Shown here: positions 17,264-25,382 of the stretch, in pieces
Layout of the letters: the number at the start of each line of letters is the position of its first letter
Numbering within the stretch: position 1 is the stretch's first letter
Origin: Paenibacillus sp. PAMC 26794
GTDB lineage: Bacteria; Bacillota; Bacilli; Paenibacillales; Paenibacillaceae
Direction of reading: 5' to 3'
Length of the DNA: 64,000 nucleotides
Assembly (NCBI RefSeq): GCF_000316035.1
Contig: NZ_ANHX01000092.1
Span: forward strand, 62,001-126,000
The notes under the pieces: model-generated
The model's input: only the letters and a program-made list of their open reading frames with translations
Databases searched by the model: none
Told to the model about the DNA's origin: nothing
Made by a program: the position numbers and the translations under genes

Positions 17264-17599
17264 ATGGAATTGAATTTAAAAGTTTCTGATAAAGTTCAAA
17301 TAGAAAGGATTGTATCAATTCTAGGATTAGGGATGCTAACTGCTCTTGAAGAGGGTGTGGTCAATCTCGAAGAGATAGAAGGATATTTGTTTAATCCATT
17401 TACAGTAGACATTTTAGAGAATATGGCCTTAGAGAATGCAGTAATAGAAATAATTAAATCTGGGTGTGAACTGGAAGATGTTGAGAGTTTAATACCGCAA
17501 AAATTACAATCTACTATTTCAGGGCTTAAGGAGGATACTATCAACACATTAAGACAGTTACCGACTCCAAACATACCCACTGAAAAACTATTTAAATGA
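17264..17599 (+). CDS. DUF3969-like protein, probable immunity of cassette 4
   Basis: 111 residues from ATG at 17264 (AAGGAG at 17247-17252; a GTG at 17252 lies inside that site). The sequence pattern (VQIERIVSILGLGMLTALEE, GYLFNPFT, DVESLIPQKL) resembles the small uncharacterised DUF3969 family. No membrane or signal segment. It is 15 bases behind a toxin tip and before a strong terminator, so an immunity function is likely. This would give DUF3969 a context-based role. Confidence 0.65.
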   Translation: MELNLKVSDKVQIERIVSILGLGMLTALEEGVVNLEEIEGYLFNPFTVDILENMALENAVIEIIKSGCELEDVESLIPQKLQSTISGLKEDTINTLRQLPTPNIPTEKLFK

Positions 17600-17662
17600 T
17601 AGGTCTCAAGGCGGTTTCTCAAATTAGTATCAATAATAAAGATTTATAGTAAACCATCATAT

Positions 17663-17708
17663 AAAGGGATTCTGATTGGCCTAATGCCAGTTGGAGTTCC
17701 CTTTCTTG
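17663..17708 (+). terminator. Terminator of cassette 4
   Basis: A long imperfect hairpin: AAAGGGA...TGG at 17663-17679 pairs with CCA...TCCCTTT at 17687-17704, followed by CTTG. The U tract is weak. Confidence 0.6.
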
Positions 17709-17837
17709 TGAATTAATCCTTAATTACTTCAGATAATAGTATATACTCACAAAATTCCTGATGTTATTAAAACCATTAGGTGTATTTATGTATATAAAAT
17801 AAAAATAAATTACAATTTGGCATCGATCTGATCCTTC

Positions 17838-18789
17838 AGAAAAAATACATTTGCGATGAACGAAATCATCTGACCGAAGTGAATACAGAAGAAGGCAAGG
17901 TTCGCTATCACTAAATGGTGATGGGCTTATGGTAGAAGGAATAGGCCTGGATGGAACGAAGACCTGATATTACTATAATGACCTACAGCTGCTTATTGTA
18001 GAAGGTATAATCGGGCCAGACGACAGGGTATCCGTAAAGTAGGTTACCAGTATGACACAGGTTGTCATGTAGTTGAAAATGCAGCAGGTAAACACGCTGG
18101 ATTGTTTATCTATTATGACAAGCTGAACCGCATCCACACATCCAGCCCGTATCAGGGAACGTATTGAATTGATACACCTATGACATCTGGGGCAACCCGG
18201 AAACAACAGAGGAAACCATCCCGAACGTCTTGCGTTATGCCAGAGAGTATTGGTATGAAGTGACGGGACTACAGTATATAAGAGCTCGTTGGTACGTTCC
18301 GCCCACGGCTCGTTTTATCAACGAGGATACGGTTGAAGGGGAACTCACGAATCCCCTGAGTTTGAACCTGTATACGTATGTGGAAAATAATCCATTGATC
18401 TATATAGACTCCAGCGGAGAGTCCAAAAGACCGGCAAAGAACTCTTTAAAACGACGGGAACTAATTCATCTTCTGTAACAGTAAGGTATGGAAATAGTAC
18501 TTCGAGTGTTTATCGTGGAGGTAAAACATTTGAAGTAAAAACGAACGAAGTCAAGCTGGACAAGAAAACTGGATTAGTCAAAACAACACATGGAGTATCC
18601 TTGGATACCAATCCTGGTACTGTTTCTAAATTCGGTGGAGCTTATAAAATTGAAAGTATTCCTGATGGTTTAAAGATCATTCAACGGGGGAGTAGACTAG
18701 AACATTTTGAGATAGTTCCCGCGTATGATATGTCACTTAAAATGTATCAGGACTTATTGAATCTAATTAAGGTATCACCGGTAAAATAA
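17838..18789 (+). pseudogene. Broken Rhs cassette 5 with ADP-ribosyltransferase-like tip
   Basis: Starts with the same decayed rhs fragments as 16196-16528, then the core in one frame (18230-18446; LRYAREYWYEVTGLQYIRARW to YIDSSGESKRPAKNSL). The Gly/Ser linker is gone. The tip lies in a different frame from about 18449: SSSVTVRYGNSTSSVYRGGK, then KTTHGVSLDTNPGTVSKFGG, RLEHFEIVPAYDMSLKMY, ending at the TAA before 18790. So the core-tip fusion is frameshifted. The order YRGG, HGVSLDTN and HFEI recalls the R-S-E residues of ADP-ribosyltransferase toxins, but this is only a pattern match. The immunity gene 18804 is intact. Confidence 0.7.
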
Positions 18790-18803
18790 TTGGAGGTAGG
18801 ATC

Positions 18804-19124
18804 ATGGATGAGATCAAAGTTTTTTTTCTTGAGGACACGGAATTAGCGGAATATGAAGCAATTAGTAAAGGGTATAGAAATGATGTCATTGTTACTGTCT
18901 CAGACATTTTATACCGTGTTCACGTATATGATATCGTAAGACTTCAACAGGATTTCGAATCAGAGTTGGATAATTACGGGTACTATTCAATTGAATCAAA
19001 TTTAGTATTAGTGAAAGAAGTAAGTAAAGAGAATATTCAATTAACGATTAAGGCGCTATATGAGCAAAAATATTTTGAAAATTTAAAACCTATTGATAAA
19101 AGTAGTGTCGGTGATTTTTTTTAA
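18804..19124 (+). CDS. Probable immunity protein of cassette 5
   Basis: 106 residues, ATG at 18804 after TTGGAGGTAGG with ideal spacing, 14 bases behind the toxin tip. Acidic (MDEIKVFFLEDTELAEYEAI) and without recognisable domain or membrane segment. Context supports an immunity role; the gene is intact although its toxin is no longer fused in frame to an Rhs core. Confidence 0.65.
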   Translation: MDEIKVFFLEDTELAEYEAISKGYRNDVIVTVSDILYRVHVYDIVRLQQDFESELDNYGYYSIESNLVLVKEVSKENIQLTIKALYEQKYFENLKPIDKSSVGDFF

Positions 19125-19150
19125 AAATAACAATTTGTATGTTGCGATAA

Positions 19151-19190
19151 ATAAACCTTGTTAGTTTTTTCCTCGCAAGGTTTATTTAAA
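19151..19190 (+). terminator. Terminator of cassette 5
   Basis: 10-bp inverted repeat (ATAAACCTTG at 19151-19160 with CAAGGTTTAT at 19176-19185). The T-run lies mostly in the loop, so strength is uncertain. Confidence 0.5.
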
Positions 19191-19235
19191 ATATCACCAA
19201 TGATACGAATAAATAAAATAGCGTTGCGCGAGATA

Positions 19236-19410
19236 CTGTCTATACTCAAACTTTCAGATTCCTCAAGCAACTAAGGATTGGCTCTCAAAGAAGGGAATTG
19301 GTTTTAAGGAATCCTTAGATTAAGAGAAGAGATGATCGATGTCTGTCTCATTATCTATTGAGATGTGCTTATCAGGGCAACTATGAGAATACCTATTTTA
19401 AGCAAATTAA
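19236..19410 (+). pseudogene. Decayed second copy of the 11112-11290 tip/immunity junction
   Basis: These bases match 11112-11290 closely: the end of the displaced toxin (QATKDWLSKKGIGFKESLD), the AGAGAAGAGATGAT ribosome region and the first 15 codons of the immunity gene, which then meets a TGA. At about 19410 the copy stops and rhs core sequence begins. It shows a past duplication, loss of function and fusion within the locus. Confidence 0.8.
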
Positions 19411-20033
19411 GTGCTCGTTGGTATGATCCTTCAACCGTATCCTCGTTTTATCAACGAGGATACGGTTGAAGGGGAACTCACGAATCCGCTGAGTTTACAT
19501 TTGTACACGATGTGGAAAAGAACCCGTTGATCTATGTAGACTCCAGCGGAGAGTCCAAAAGACCTGCAAAGAACTCTTTAGAGGGGTTTGGGGGCAGGGA
19601 GTGGAAGTACCAGTGCTGGCGCAGGTAGATCATCTGGCGGAGGTTTTGGTGGGGGCGGAAGTAAAGGTGGAAGTGGATCGGCTGGTAGTAAGCCCAAGCC
19701 ATCGACTTCAAGTAACGGGCAACCGAGTCAAGGATCAGTTAAGGCTATCAACGTTTCTGAATCTAAAATGTATCAACTTGGTAATTATTTCAACAAACAC
19801 GGAAGGGGATGGGGTATGAATCTAAAAAAGCCTATGATGTAGCAGCTAAAGAATTCGCTACAAAAAATCAAAACAACCCTAAGTCTAGTATTGTTGAAGG
19901 AACTTGGAACGGTTCAGGGTCGTTAAATGGAACAACTCAACGAGCAATAACTTATGATAGGAAAACAGTTATTATTGATATTAAATCAGGCCAAGTAATT
20001 GACTTCTTCGTAGGTAAGGAATCAAAGGTATAA
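19411..20033 (+). pseudogene. Frameshifted Rhs cassette 6 (core end, linker, toxin tip)
   Basis: Begins with a short damaged core (SARWYDPS with an inserted inverted copy of the TATCCTCG motif near 19433-19463), continues through the linker (19588 onward) into a tip: SVKAINVSESKMYQLGNYFN then KHGRG. A small insertion in the G-rich run at 19802-19815 shifts the frame. The rest of the tip is read in the next frame from 19809: GYESKKAYDVAAKEFATKNQ to DIKSGQVIDFFVGKESKV. Put together, the tip is about 100 residues, of a type I do not identify. As written it cannot be made as one protein. Confidence 0.75.
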
Positions 20034-20067
20034 ATATTATAAAATTACAATAAAGAGGTGGGTCGCG

Positions 20068-20463
20068 TTGTCAGAAAAAATTATCAACAGTAAGTGTATG
20101 GGGCGTTATCAGCTTGGGTGGACTATGGAAGATTTGAAAAAAGAAATTTATGGGAATTTCACAGAAGAATCTTTGGAAAATCATTACACTCTAACTACGG
20201 AGAACTTGAAGTTCTGGATATTAAAAAAGAGAGAGGTTATATCGCAAATAATGGCTTTCGGTTCTTATTCCGGCAAATTCTTAGAATGTATAGGGATAGG
20301 CAATAACATGCTAGATTTAAGCCGGATTGGTCTCAGGTATAATAAAGAAGATTATGTATATACACTTCAAGATTATCCTGGAATTTGTTTTGAGCTTGAG
20401 GATATTGACGAATGGAATGAACTCACTGCGCCAATAGAGTATATTTCAATATTTAATGTTTAG
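20068..20463 (+). CDS. Probable immunity protein of cassette 6
   Basis: 131 residues from a TTG at 20068, preceded by AAAGAGGTGGG. It lies 34 bases behind the frameshifted tip. Contains WTMEDLKKEIYGNFTEESLE and an acidic C-terminus (FELEDIDEWNEL). No signal peptide and no known domain. Immunity role inferred from position. The frame is intact, unlike its toxin. Confidence 0.65.
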   Translation: MSEKIINSKCMGRYQLGWTMEDLKKEIYGNFTEESLENHYTLTTENLKFWILKKREVISQIMAFGSYSGKFLECIGIGNNMLDLSRIGLRYNKEDYVYTLQDYPGICFELEDIDEWNELTAPIEYISIFNV

Positions 20464-20608
20464 CAAAGAATGATATTTTGAGAAATAAAGCTTACTTAGG
20501 TTTGTGAAAAGTCTTGAATATTGCTGAAGAGTCCCCCTTGGAATAGACATTGGGAAAAAAACTAGGTTTAAACGATAAAATTTGAAGTGTACCCTGAGGA
20601 GTGTTTTT

Positions 20609-20851
20609 ATGGCAAGGTTACAATGCAAATGTGGTGCAACATTATCTAACTCAAAAGCACCTAATGACGTTGAGTTAAGAGTATATACCGACAAAGAGTG
20701 GGATAACATTATAAATTTAGGGAACGCAATTGACCCAGTAACAATACCATTTCCTCGATATGATGTATGGAGATGTTTAAACTGTGAGAGAATTTATGTT
20801 TTTGATGAGGATACTGTAATAAAAACATATATGTTGGAGAGCAACGATTAG
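20609..20851 (+). CDS. Small zinc-ribbon-like protein in the immunity region
   Basis: 80 residues; ATG at 20609 is preceded by TGAGGAG with 8-base spacing (an upstream in-frame extension to 20582 has no such site). Two cysteine pairs, CKCG near residue 6 and CLNC near residue 60, could bind a metal like a split zinc ribbon. The middle holds RVYTDKEWDNIINLGNAIDP. It lies after the cassette 6 immunity gene and before a terminator, with no toxin tip of its own in front. It is probably an orphan immunity gene whose toxin was lost; a separate regulatory role is possible. Confidence 0.6.
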   Translation: MARLQCKCGATLSNSKAPNDVELRVYTDKEWDNIINLGNAIDPVTIPFPRYDVWRCLNCERIYVFDEDTVIKTYMLESND

Positions 20852-20892
20852 AATAGTGAGAATACCTCTTTACTGAATAAGCTATATACCTT

Positions 20893-20928
20893 AACGACCA
20901 TCTGCTCAAAGCAGGTGGTCGTTTAATT
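20893..20928 (+). terminator. Terminator after the zinc-ribbon-like gene
   Basis: A perfect 14-bp stem (20893-20906 with 20910-20923) followed by TTAATTAA; strong stem, weak U tract. Confidence 0.65.
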
Positions 20929-20931
20929 AAT

Positions 20932-21844
20932 GTAACCTATGCAGATGGAATACCGTCCAGAAGCGTTATGATGAGATGGGACGTATACTCGTCCAGACCG
21001 ACCCCTGGGACAAGTCACGACCTATACGTATGATGCGAATGACAATGTGACAAAAGTGCTGGATCGCAAAGGGCAGGAACGCACCTACGTATACAACAGC
21101 CGCAACTTCCTACTGGAAAACCGGGCCAGTGACGGCACGATCTCATACACCTATGATGCTATGGGCCGGAGAACCGGTATGGCGACCCTACGGGAAGTAC
21201 TCAATATGCCTATACACCCGTTGGTGAACTGGAGAGCATCACGTATCCAGACGGAGCCATGTTGACGATGAGTTACGATGCCCGAGGAGCACGTACTCGT
21301 CAGACCTTCCAGCAAGGCAGTTACACGCTCAACCTGGGCATGACGTACAAAGGAGCCTCGGCGCTTCCGGCATCCCTCAGCTTGACGAGCGGCAGCGGAA
21401 CGGCTCTCGGCAGCTTCGCGTATACGTATCGGGGCAACAATAGTCTGGCCCAACAAAGTGCCGGGTCCGGGTGGAAGGAAGTCTATACCTACGACGGCCT
21501 GAACCTGAAGGAACTCACGCATGCGTTTAATGGTACAAACGGTCCGAGTTACAGCTATACCTATGATAACAACCGAAATATCACGAGCAAAACGGATCAG
21601 GGAATCGCTTCCCAATACAAATACTTCAGGAGGCGTCGAACATTGGGGAATAAAAGGTAAGGGTGGAGTATTTAGTTGGAGGCTGAAAATCAAATCTGAA
21701 GCAAGTACAAGAGAAGGCTTAAAAGCAGGAAGTAATCAGCCTCGTTTTGATGCAAGATTAGATGATAAGGGATCATATATCAATCCTTTTACTGGTGAAA
21801 TGGGTGGTCGAAGCATAGGTACACGTATTCCCCTTGGGAGCTGA
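20932..21844 (+). pseudogene. Broken Rhs cassette 7: YD repeats fused directly to a toxin tip
   Basis: The bases match the main rhs gene from VTYADG at about 20932, through several single-base losses (for example near 20950, 21003 and 21183), with an open stretch from 21259 (SYDARGARTRQTFQQGSYTL to NITSKTDQGIASQY). At about 21620 the rhs sequence stops and a tip follows in another frame: NTSGGVEHWGIKGKGGVFSW, then KAGSNQPRFDARLDDKGSYI, FTGEMGGRSIGTRIPLGS. The whole core and Gly/Ser linker, about 650 bp, is missing at the joint. The tip has conserved-looking HWG, GGxxxGTxIP patterns but no family I can name. Not translatable as one protein. Confidence 0.75.
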
Positions 21845-21849
21845 TAAGT

Positions 21850-22176
21850 TTGAATAAAAAGATTCTGATGGAAATCTTGTTATATCCTAAAACAAGTGAT
21901 GCAGAGAAAGATGATGCAGTAATTGACTTGGTAATTAATTTCCAAGATGATGAGACAATCGATTTTCTAATTAATGTTTCAAACGATAATTGCTATGATG
22001 AAATGGTAGTGGCAAGTTGTGGCGAGTCTTTAGCACACATTTGGATTAAGAACGAACAAATTAATTATGAAAAAGTATTAGTTCTAAAAGGTGTTGCTTC
22101 AGCGGAAGCAATCTCATTAATTCAAGCACAACGCACTGATTGGTATAGAGACTATTCAAAGATGAATCAAATTTAG
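21850..22176 (+). CDS. Probable immunity protein of cassette 7
   Basis: 108 residues from a TTG at 21850; GGGAG lies 9 bases upstream at the very end of the toxin tip, which suggests coupling. The helical, acidic sequence (DAEKDDAVIDLVINFQDDET, then CGESLAHIWI) looks like a HEAT-like or alpha-solenoid immunity protein. It is the last gene of the rhs locus, before a strong terminator. Role inferred from position. Confidence 0.65.
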   Translation: MNKKILMEILLYPKTSDAEKDDAVIDLVINFQDDETIDFLINVSNDNCYDEMVVASCGESLAHIWIKNEQINYEKVLVLKGVASAEAISLIQAQRTDWYRDYSKMNQI

Positions 22177-22185
22177 GGATGAGAA

Positions 22186-22216
22186 GGCCCTGAAGGTTCA
22201 CCTTTAGGGCTTTTTT
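22186..22216 (+). terminator. Terminator closing the rhs locus
   Basis: 11-bp stem with one wobble (22186-22196 with 22201-22211) and TTTTTT. Confidence 0.85.
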
Positions 22217-22336
22217 GAAAGTAGTCAATTTGTTTGTGTTTTTATATATATTTTACTATTGAGAGTAGAGAAACTAAAGTAATTTGTAAGTGCTGATGTT
22301 TGTGATACCGCGCTAATAAACGTTGTACATAAGGCA

Positions 22337-23212
22337 TCAAAATAACTCCAGCTGCTCCGGTCCTTCTTCCTTCTCCGGTTCAGTACGGTCAGGGAAAGGC
22401 TTCACCGGCTGATCCAGCAGGTCCATCATCATCTGGGCATTCGCCGCTGCATCGCCACCGGAGTTGTTGTTGAAAATAACATAGACATCCTTGCTCTGCT
22501 CCTGCAATTGCTCCAGATACCCTTTCCACTCCAACAATTCTTCCTTGTTGTAACGGTATAAATAACGGGTCTCGCGCCAATTAGGCGCACCATTCTGATG
22601 CCACCCGGACACATTGCGTCCGTGCATACGCACCAGCGTCATCTCGGAATCCGTCGCCTGTGGCACGATGGGGATAGAACCGAGACCTGCCTGAGGTTCG
22701 TCACAGACGCTGTGAATCCAGCCTTGCTCTTTCAGGAACGCAAGCGTCCGCTCGCGCATGTCACCTTCATACCAACTGCGATGACGGAATTCGAGGGCAC
22801 ATGGAATACCTTCCATTCTCAGTTTCACTTCACGAAGCTCTTTCACGTTGTCTTTATTGCACTCAAACCAAGGTGGATATTGAAACAAGGCTGCTTGCAT
22901 CTTGCCGGCTTCAATGACGGGTTCCAGTGATTCCCGAAAAGCCTTATACATCTCCGACGTGCTGGTGAAGTAGGGCTTGCCCCGCAGATGTCCGGTCATT
23001 CCCTGATAGGCTTTGATGATAAAAGCAAAGGATTCGGGCGTCTCTGCAGCCCATCGTGCCATTCGATCCCGCGGCTGAACGGCGTAGAAGGAACTATCCA
23101 CCTCCACGGTGGAGAAGTATTGTCCGTATAGACTAAGCTTGTCTTTGGCTTTGGTACGGTTTGGATAGAGATCTTCCTGATCTCCCCATCCGGTAAGTCC
23201 GATGCGAATCAT
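22337..23212 (-). CDS. DUF72 (YecE-like) family protein
   Basis: 291 residues, with an AGGAGGTG ribosome site 8 bases before the ATG. The TIM-barrel-like DUF72 family is recognised by the start MIRIGLTGWGDQEDLYP, the YFSTVEVDSSFYAVQ and FAFIIKAYQGMTGH segments, ALEFRHRSWY, VRMHGRN and the VYVIFNNNSGGDAAANA stretch near residue 245. No signal peptide. Members are widespread and their biochemical role is not established. It is transcribed alone, divergent from the methyltransferase gene at 23436. Confidence 0.85.
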   Translation of the reverse strand: MIRIGLTGWGDQEDLYPNRTKAKDKLSLYGQYFSTVEVDSSFYAVQPRDRMARWAAETPESFAFIIKAYQGMTGHLRGKPYFTSTSEMYKAFRESLEPVIEAGKMQAALFQYPPWFECNKDNVKELREVKLRMEGIPCALEFRHRSWYEGDMRERTLAFLKEQGWIHSVCDEPQAGLGSIPIVPQATDSEMTLVRMHGRNVSGWHQNGAPNWRETRYLYRYNKEELLEWKGYLEQLQEQSKDVYVIFNNNSGGDAAANAQMMMDLLDQPVKPFPDRTEPEKEEGPEQLELF

Positions 23213-23435
23213 AAGAACACCTCCTGTTGCTTATAGTTAACCGATTCGCAGGGGCATGCGTATGTCTAACATTATATCGTGTGCATTTTAGCTCTTCAAT
23301 GTTGGAAACTTACTGGGATTTTTTGAGTTTGCAGAATAAAGACGTTACAATACATTAAAGCTAGGGGAAATGATCAGGCCTGTACAAAGCGTACTACAGA
23401 TAGAGGGCCGATGACCAAGTGGAGGGCGAGATGTA

Positions 23436-24179
23436 ATGACGGAATGGTATAAAAAAAGTTTTGGAGAAGATTATCTTCTCGTATACAAGCACCGGGATGT
23501 GCAGGGTGCCTATCAGGAAGTACATAAAATGATCAATTGGTTGAAGCTTGAGCCCAATGCTGAAGTATTGGATCTCTGCTGCGGTATGGGACGGCACTCC
23601 ATGGCACTTGCTGACGCAGGATACCAGGTGACTGGAATCGACCTGTCCGATGTGCTTCTACGTGAAGCGCGCATAATGGACACCGAACACCAAGTATCGT
23701 GGTGTCTTGCGGACATGCGTGAACTCCCGCTAAAAGGCGGCTTTGACGCTGTAGTCAATCTGTTCACATCGTTTGGTTATTTCCTGGAGGACGGAGAACA
23801 ACTGAAAGTATTATGTGCCATTCATCGCATGCTTCGCCCGGGTGGCAGCTATATTATTGATTTTATGAATACGGCTTATGTGACTCGTCATCTGGTGCCG
23901 CACTCCGTCCGAGAGGATGAAGGGCAGCGGATCGAGGAGTATCGCAAGATTGAGGAAGGATTTGTGCAAAAGGAAATTCGCATTACGGATACCACATCCG
24001 GACATGAACCGCGGGTATATCAGGAGCGTGTGAAGTTGTACACACGGGATCAACTGAGTCAGATGTTAAGTGCAGCTGGACTCCGGGTAGATCAGGTTCA
24101 TGGCGGCTATGATGAAGAGAAATATGACGAGCAGACTTCTCCGCGCATGATTTTTGTGGGTCGTCGTCCTTTGGAGTGA
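23436..24179 (+). CDS. Class I SAM-dependent methyltransferase
   Basis: 247 residues, ATG at 23436 after GGAGGG. The SAM-binding motif I VLDLCCGMGRHS is near residue 45, the acidic loop VTGIDLSDVLL follows, and motif IV reads FDAVVNLFTSFGYF. The C-terminal half (YQERVKLYTRDQLSQMLSAAG) is typical of small-molecule methyltransferases. The substrate cannot be read from sequence. It is followed after 27 bases by an MBL hydrolase gene with its own ribosome site and probably forms a two-gene operon with it. Confidence 0.8.
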   Translation: MTEWYKKSFGEDYLLVYKHRDVQGAYQEVHKMINWLKLEPNAEVLDLCCGMGRHSMALADAGYQVTGIDLSDVLLREARIMDTEHQVSWCLADMRELPLKGGFDAVVNLFTSFGYFLEDGEQLKVLCAIHRMLRPGGSYIIDFMNTAYVTRHLVPHSVREDEGQRIEEYRKIEEGFVQKEIRITDTTSGHEPRVYQERVKLYTRDQLSQMLSAAGLRVDQVHGGYDEEKYDEQTSPRMIFVGRRPLE

Positions 24180-24206
24180 ACAGAGACCGTCAGGAAGGGG
24201 GATAAC

Positions 24207-25190
24207 ATGAAGCGAACAGAAGAGATGTCCATGACAGAGGGCATACACCGGGTCAAGATCAGCATGTCGTTTCCCTTACGATGGGTGAACAGTTATGTGT
24301 TATCAGAACCGGATGGGAAGATAACCATTATAGATCCGGGACCGCGTAATTCGGAAACAGAACAGGAGTGGAGTGAAACGCTGGGAGATCTAGGCCTGAC
24401 CTTTAGTGATATTCGTCAAATTGTACTGACCCACCATCACCCCGATCATCTTGGGTTGTCGGGTTGGATGCAACAGATGACGGGGGCACCCGTTCGAATG
24501 TCCACACGCTCCTGCCAAGAGGCCGATTATATGTGGGGACCTGATTCACACATCAATACAATATTACCTGATTATTATGGTCGTCATGGTATGCCGGAAG
24601 ACAAGACTGAGCAGATACATGAACATATGAAGGCATTTACTTCGCAGATCACACCACTTCCAAATGTGACACCCATTGAAGATGGCGAGTGGCTTAGTAT
24701 GGGCGGGAAACGTTGGGTTGCTGTGGAGACGGGTGGACATGCCCCAGGCCATTTATCCTTTTATGCGCCGGAGTCCATGGAGATTCTGTGCGGAGATGCA
24801 GTTTTGCCACAGATTTCACCGAATATTAGTCTGCAACCCGGCAGTGATCTTCAGCCATTATTATCTTATATGGAAGGATTGCAACGTCTTGGGGAGCTGA
24901 ATGTCAAGCAGGCGTATCCAGGACATCGGAATCCTTTTGCCCAGTTCAGCGAACGGACAGTACAACTGCTCGCTCATCACGAGGAACGTCTCCAGAAGAT
25001 GACGGAGCGAATTCAGGAGTCACCTGCGAATGCGTATGACATCTGTGTACACATGTTTGGCAATCGGCTCGGCACCCATCAACTGCGGTTCGCCATGAGT
25101 GAGACGTTAGCCCATCTGCAGGAGTTAATTCGACGAGAAGTAGTGAAGCAGGAGCAGCAACCGGATGGTACGTTCTATTTTCAAATCTAA
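24207..25190 (+). CDS. MBL-fold metallo-hydrolase
   Basis: 327 residues, ATG at 24207 after AAGGGGGAT. The dinuclear metal signature HHHPDHLG is near residue 77, further ligands at GGHAPGHLSFY and GDAVLP, and AYPGHRNPF near 245. The last 60 residues (THQLRFAMSETLAHLQELIR) look like a winged-helix-type C-terminal domain seen in LACTB2-like or glyoxalase II-like members. Cytosolic. It may hydrolyse a thioester or act on RNA; the sequence does not decide. Cotranscribed with the methyltransferase; a terminator follows. Confidence 0.8.
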   Translation: MKRTEEMSMTEGIHRVKISMSFPLRWVNSYVLSEPDGKITIIDPGPRNSETEQEWSETLGDLGLTFSDIRQIVLTHHHPDHLGLSGWMQQMTGAPVRMSTRSCQEADYMWGPDSHINTILPDYYGRHGMPEDKTEQIHEHMKAFTSQITPLPNVTPIEDGEWLSMGGKRWVAVETGGHAPGHLSFYAPESMEILCGDAVLPQISPNISLQPGSDLQPLLSYMEGLQRLGELNVKQAYPGHRNPFAQFSERTVQLLAHHEERLQKMTERIQESPANAYDICVHMFGNRLGTHQLRFAMSETLAHLQELIRREVVKQEQQPDGTFYFQI

Positions 25191-25237
25191 ACGGAATGAT
25201 GATATCGATATGAAATGATAATGCGATCTTATATAGA

Positions 25238-25275
25238 GGCTCGGGACAGGAAGTTCACCTGTTCTGGGCCTTTTT
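25238..25275 (+). terminator. Terminator after MBL gene
   Basis: 13-bp stem with wobbles (25238-25250 with 25258-25270), then TTTTT. Confidence 0.85.
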
Positions 25276-25323
25276 AGCCTCTCTTAACGGTTCATTCATC
25301 TATTTTTAAGCCAGCGCGCCTAT

Positions 25324-25359
25324 GATACATCTATGAACTTCGATACATCTATGAACTTC
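25324..25359 (+). repeat. Direct tandem duplication of an 18-mer
   Basis: GATACATCTATGAACTTC occurs twice head to tail in the leader of the redox operon, just upstream of the ribosome site for 25383. Confidence 0.9.
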
Positions 25360-25382
25360 GCTAAAGAAAGCAGGGAAGAGCG

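Noticed and set aside
5802..22216. Insertion sequence or transposase as driver of the rhs rearrangements
   Set aside because: No transposase, integrase or terminal inverted repeats were found anywhere in the region; all joints look like recombination or deletion.
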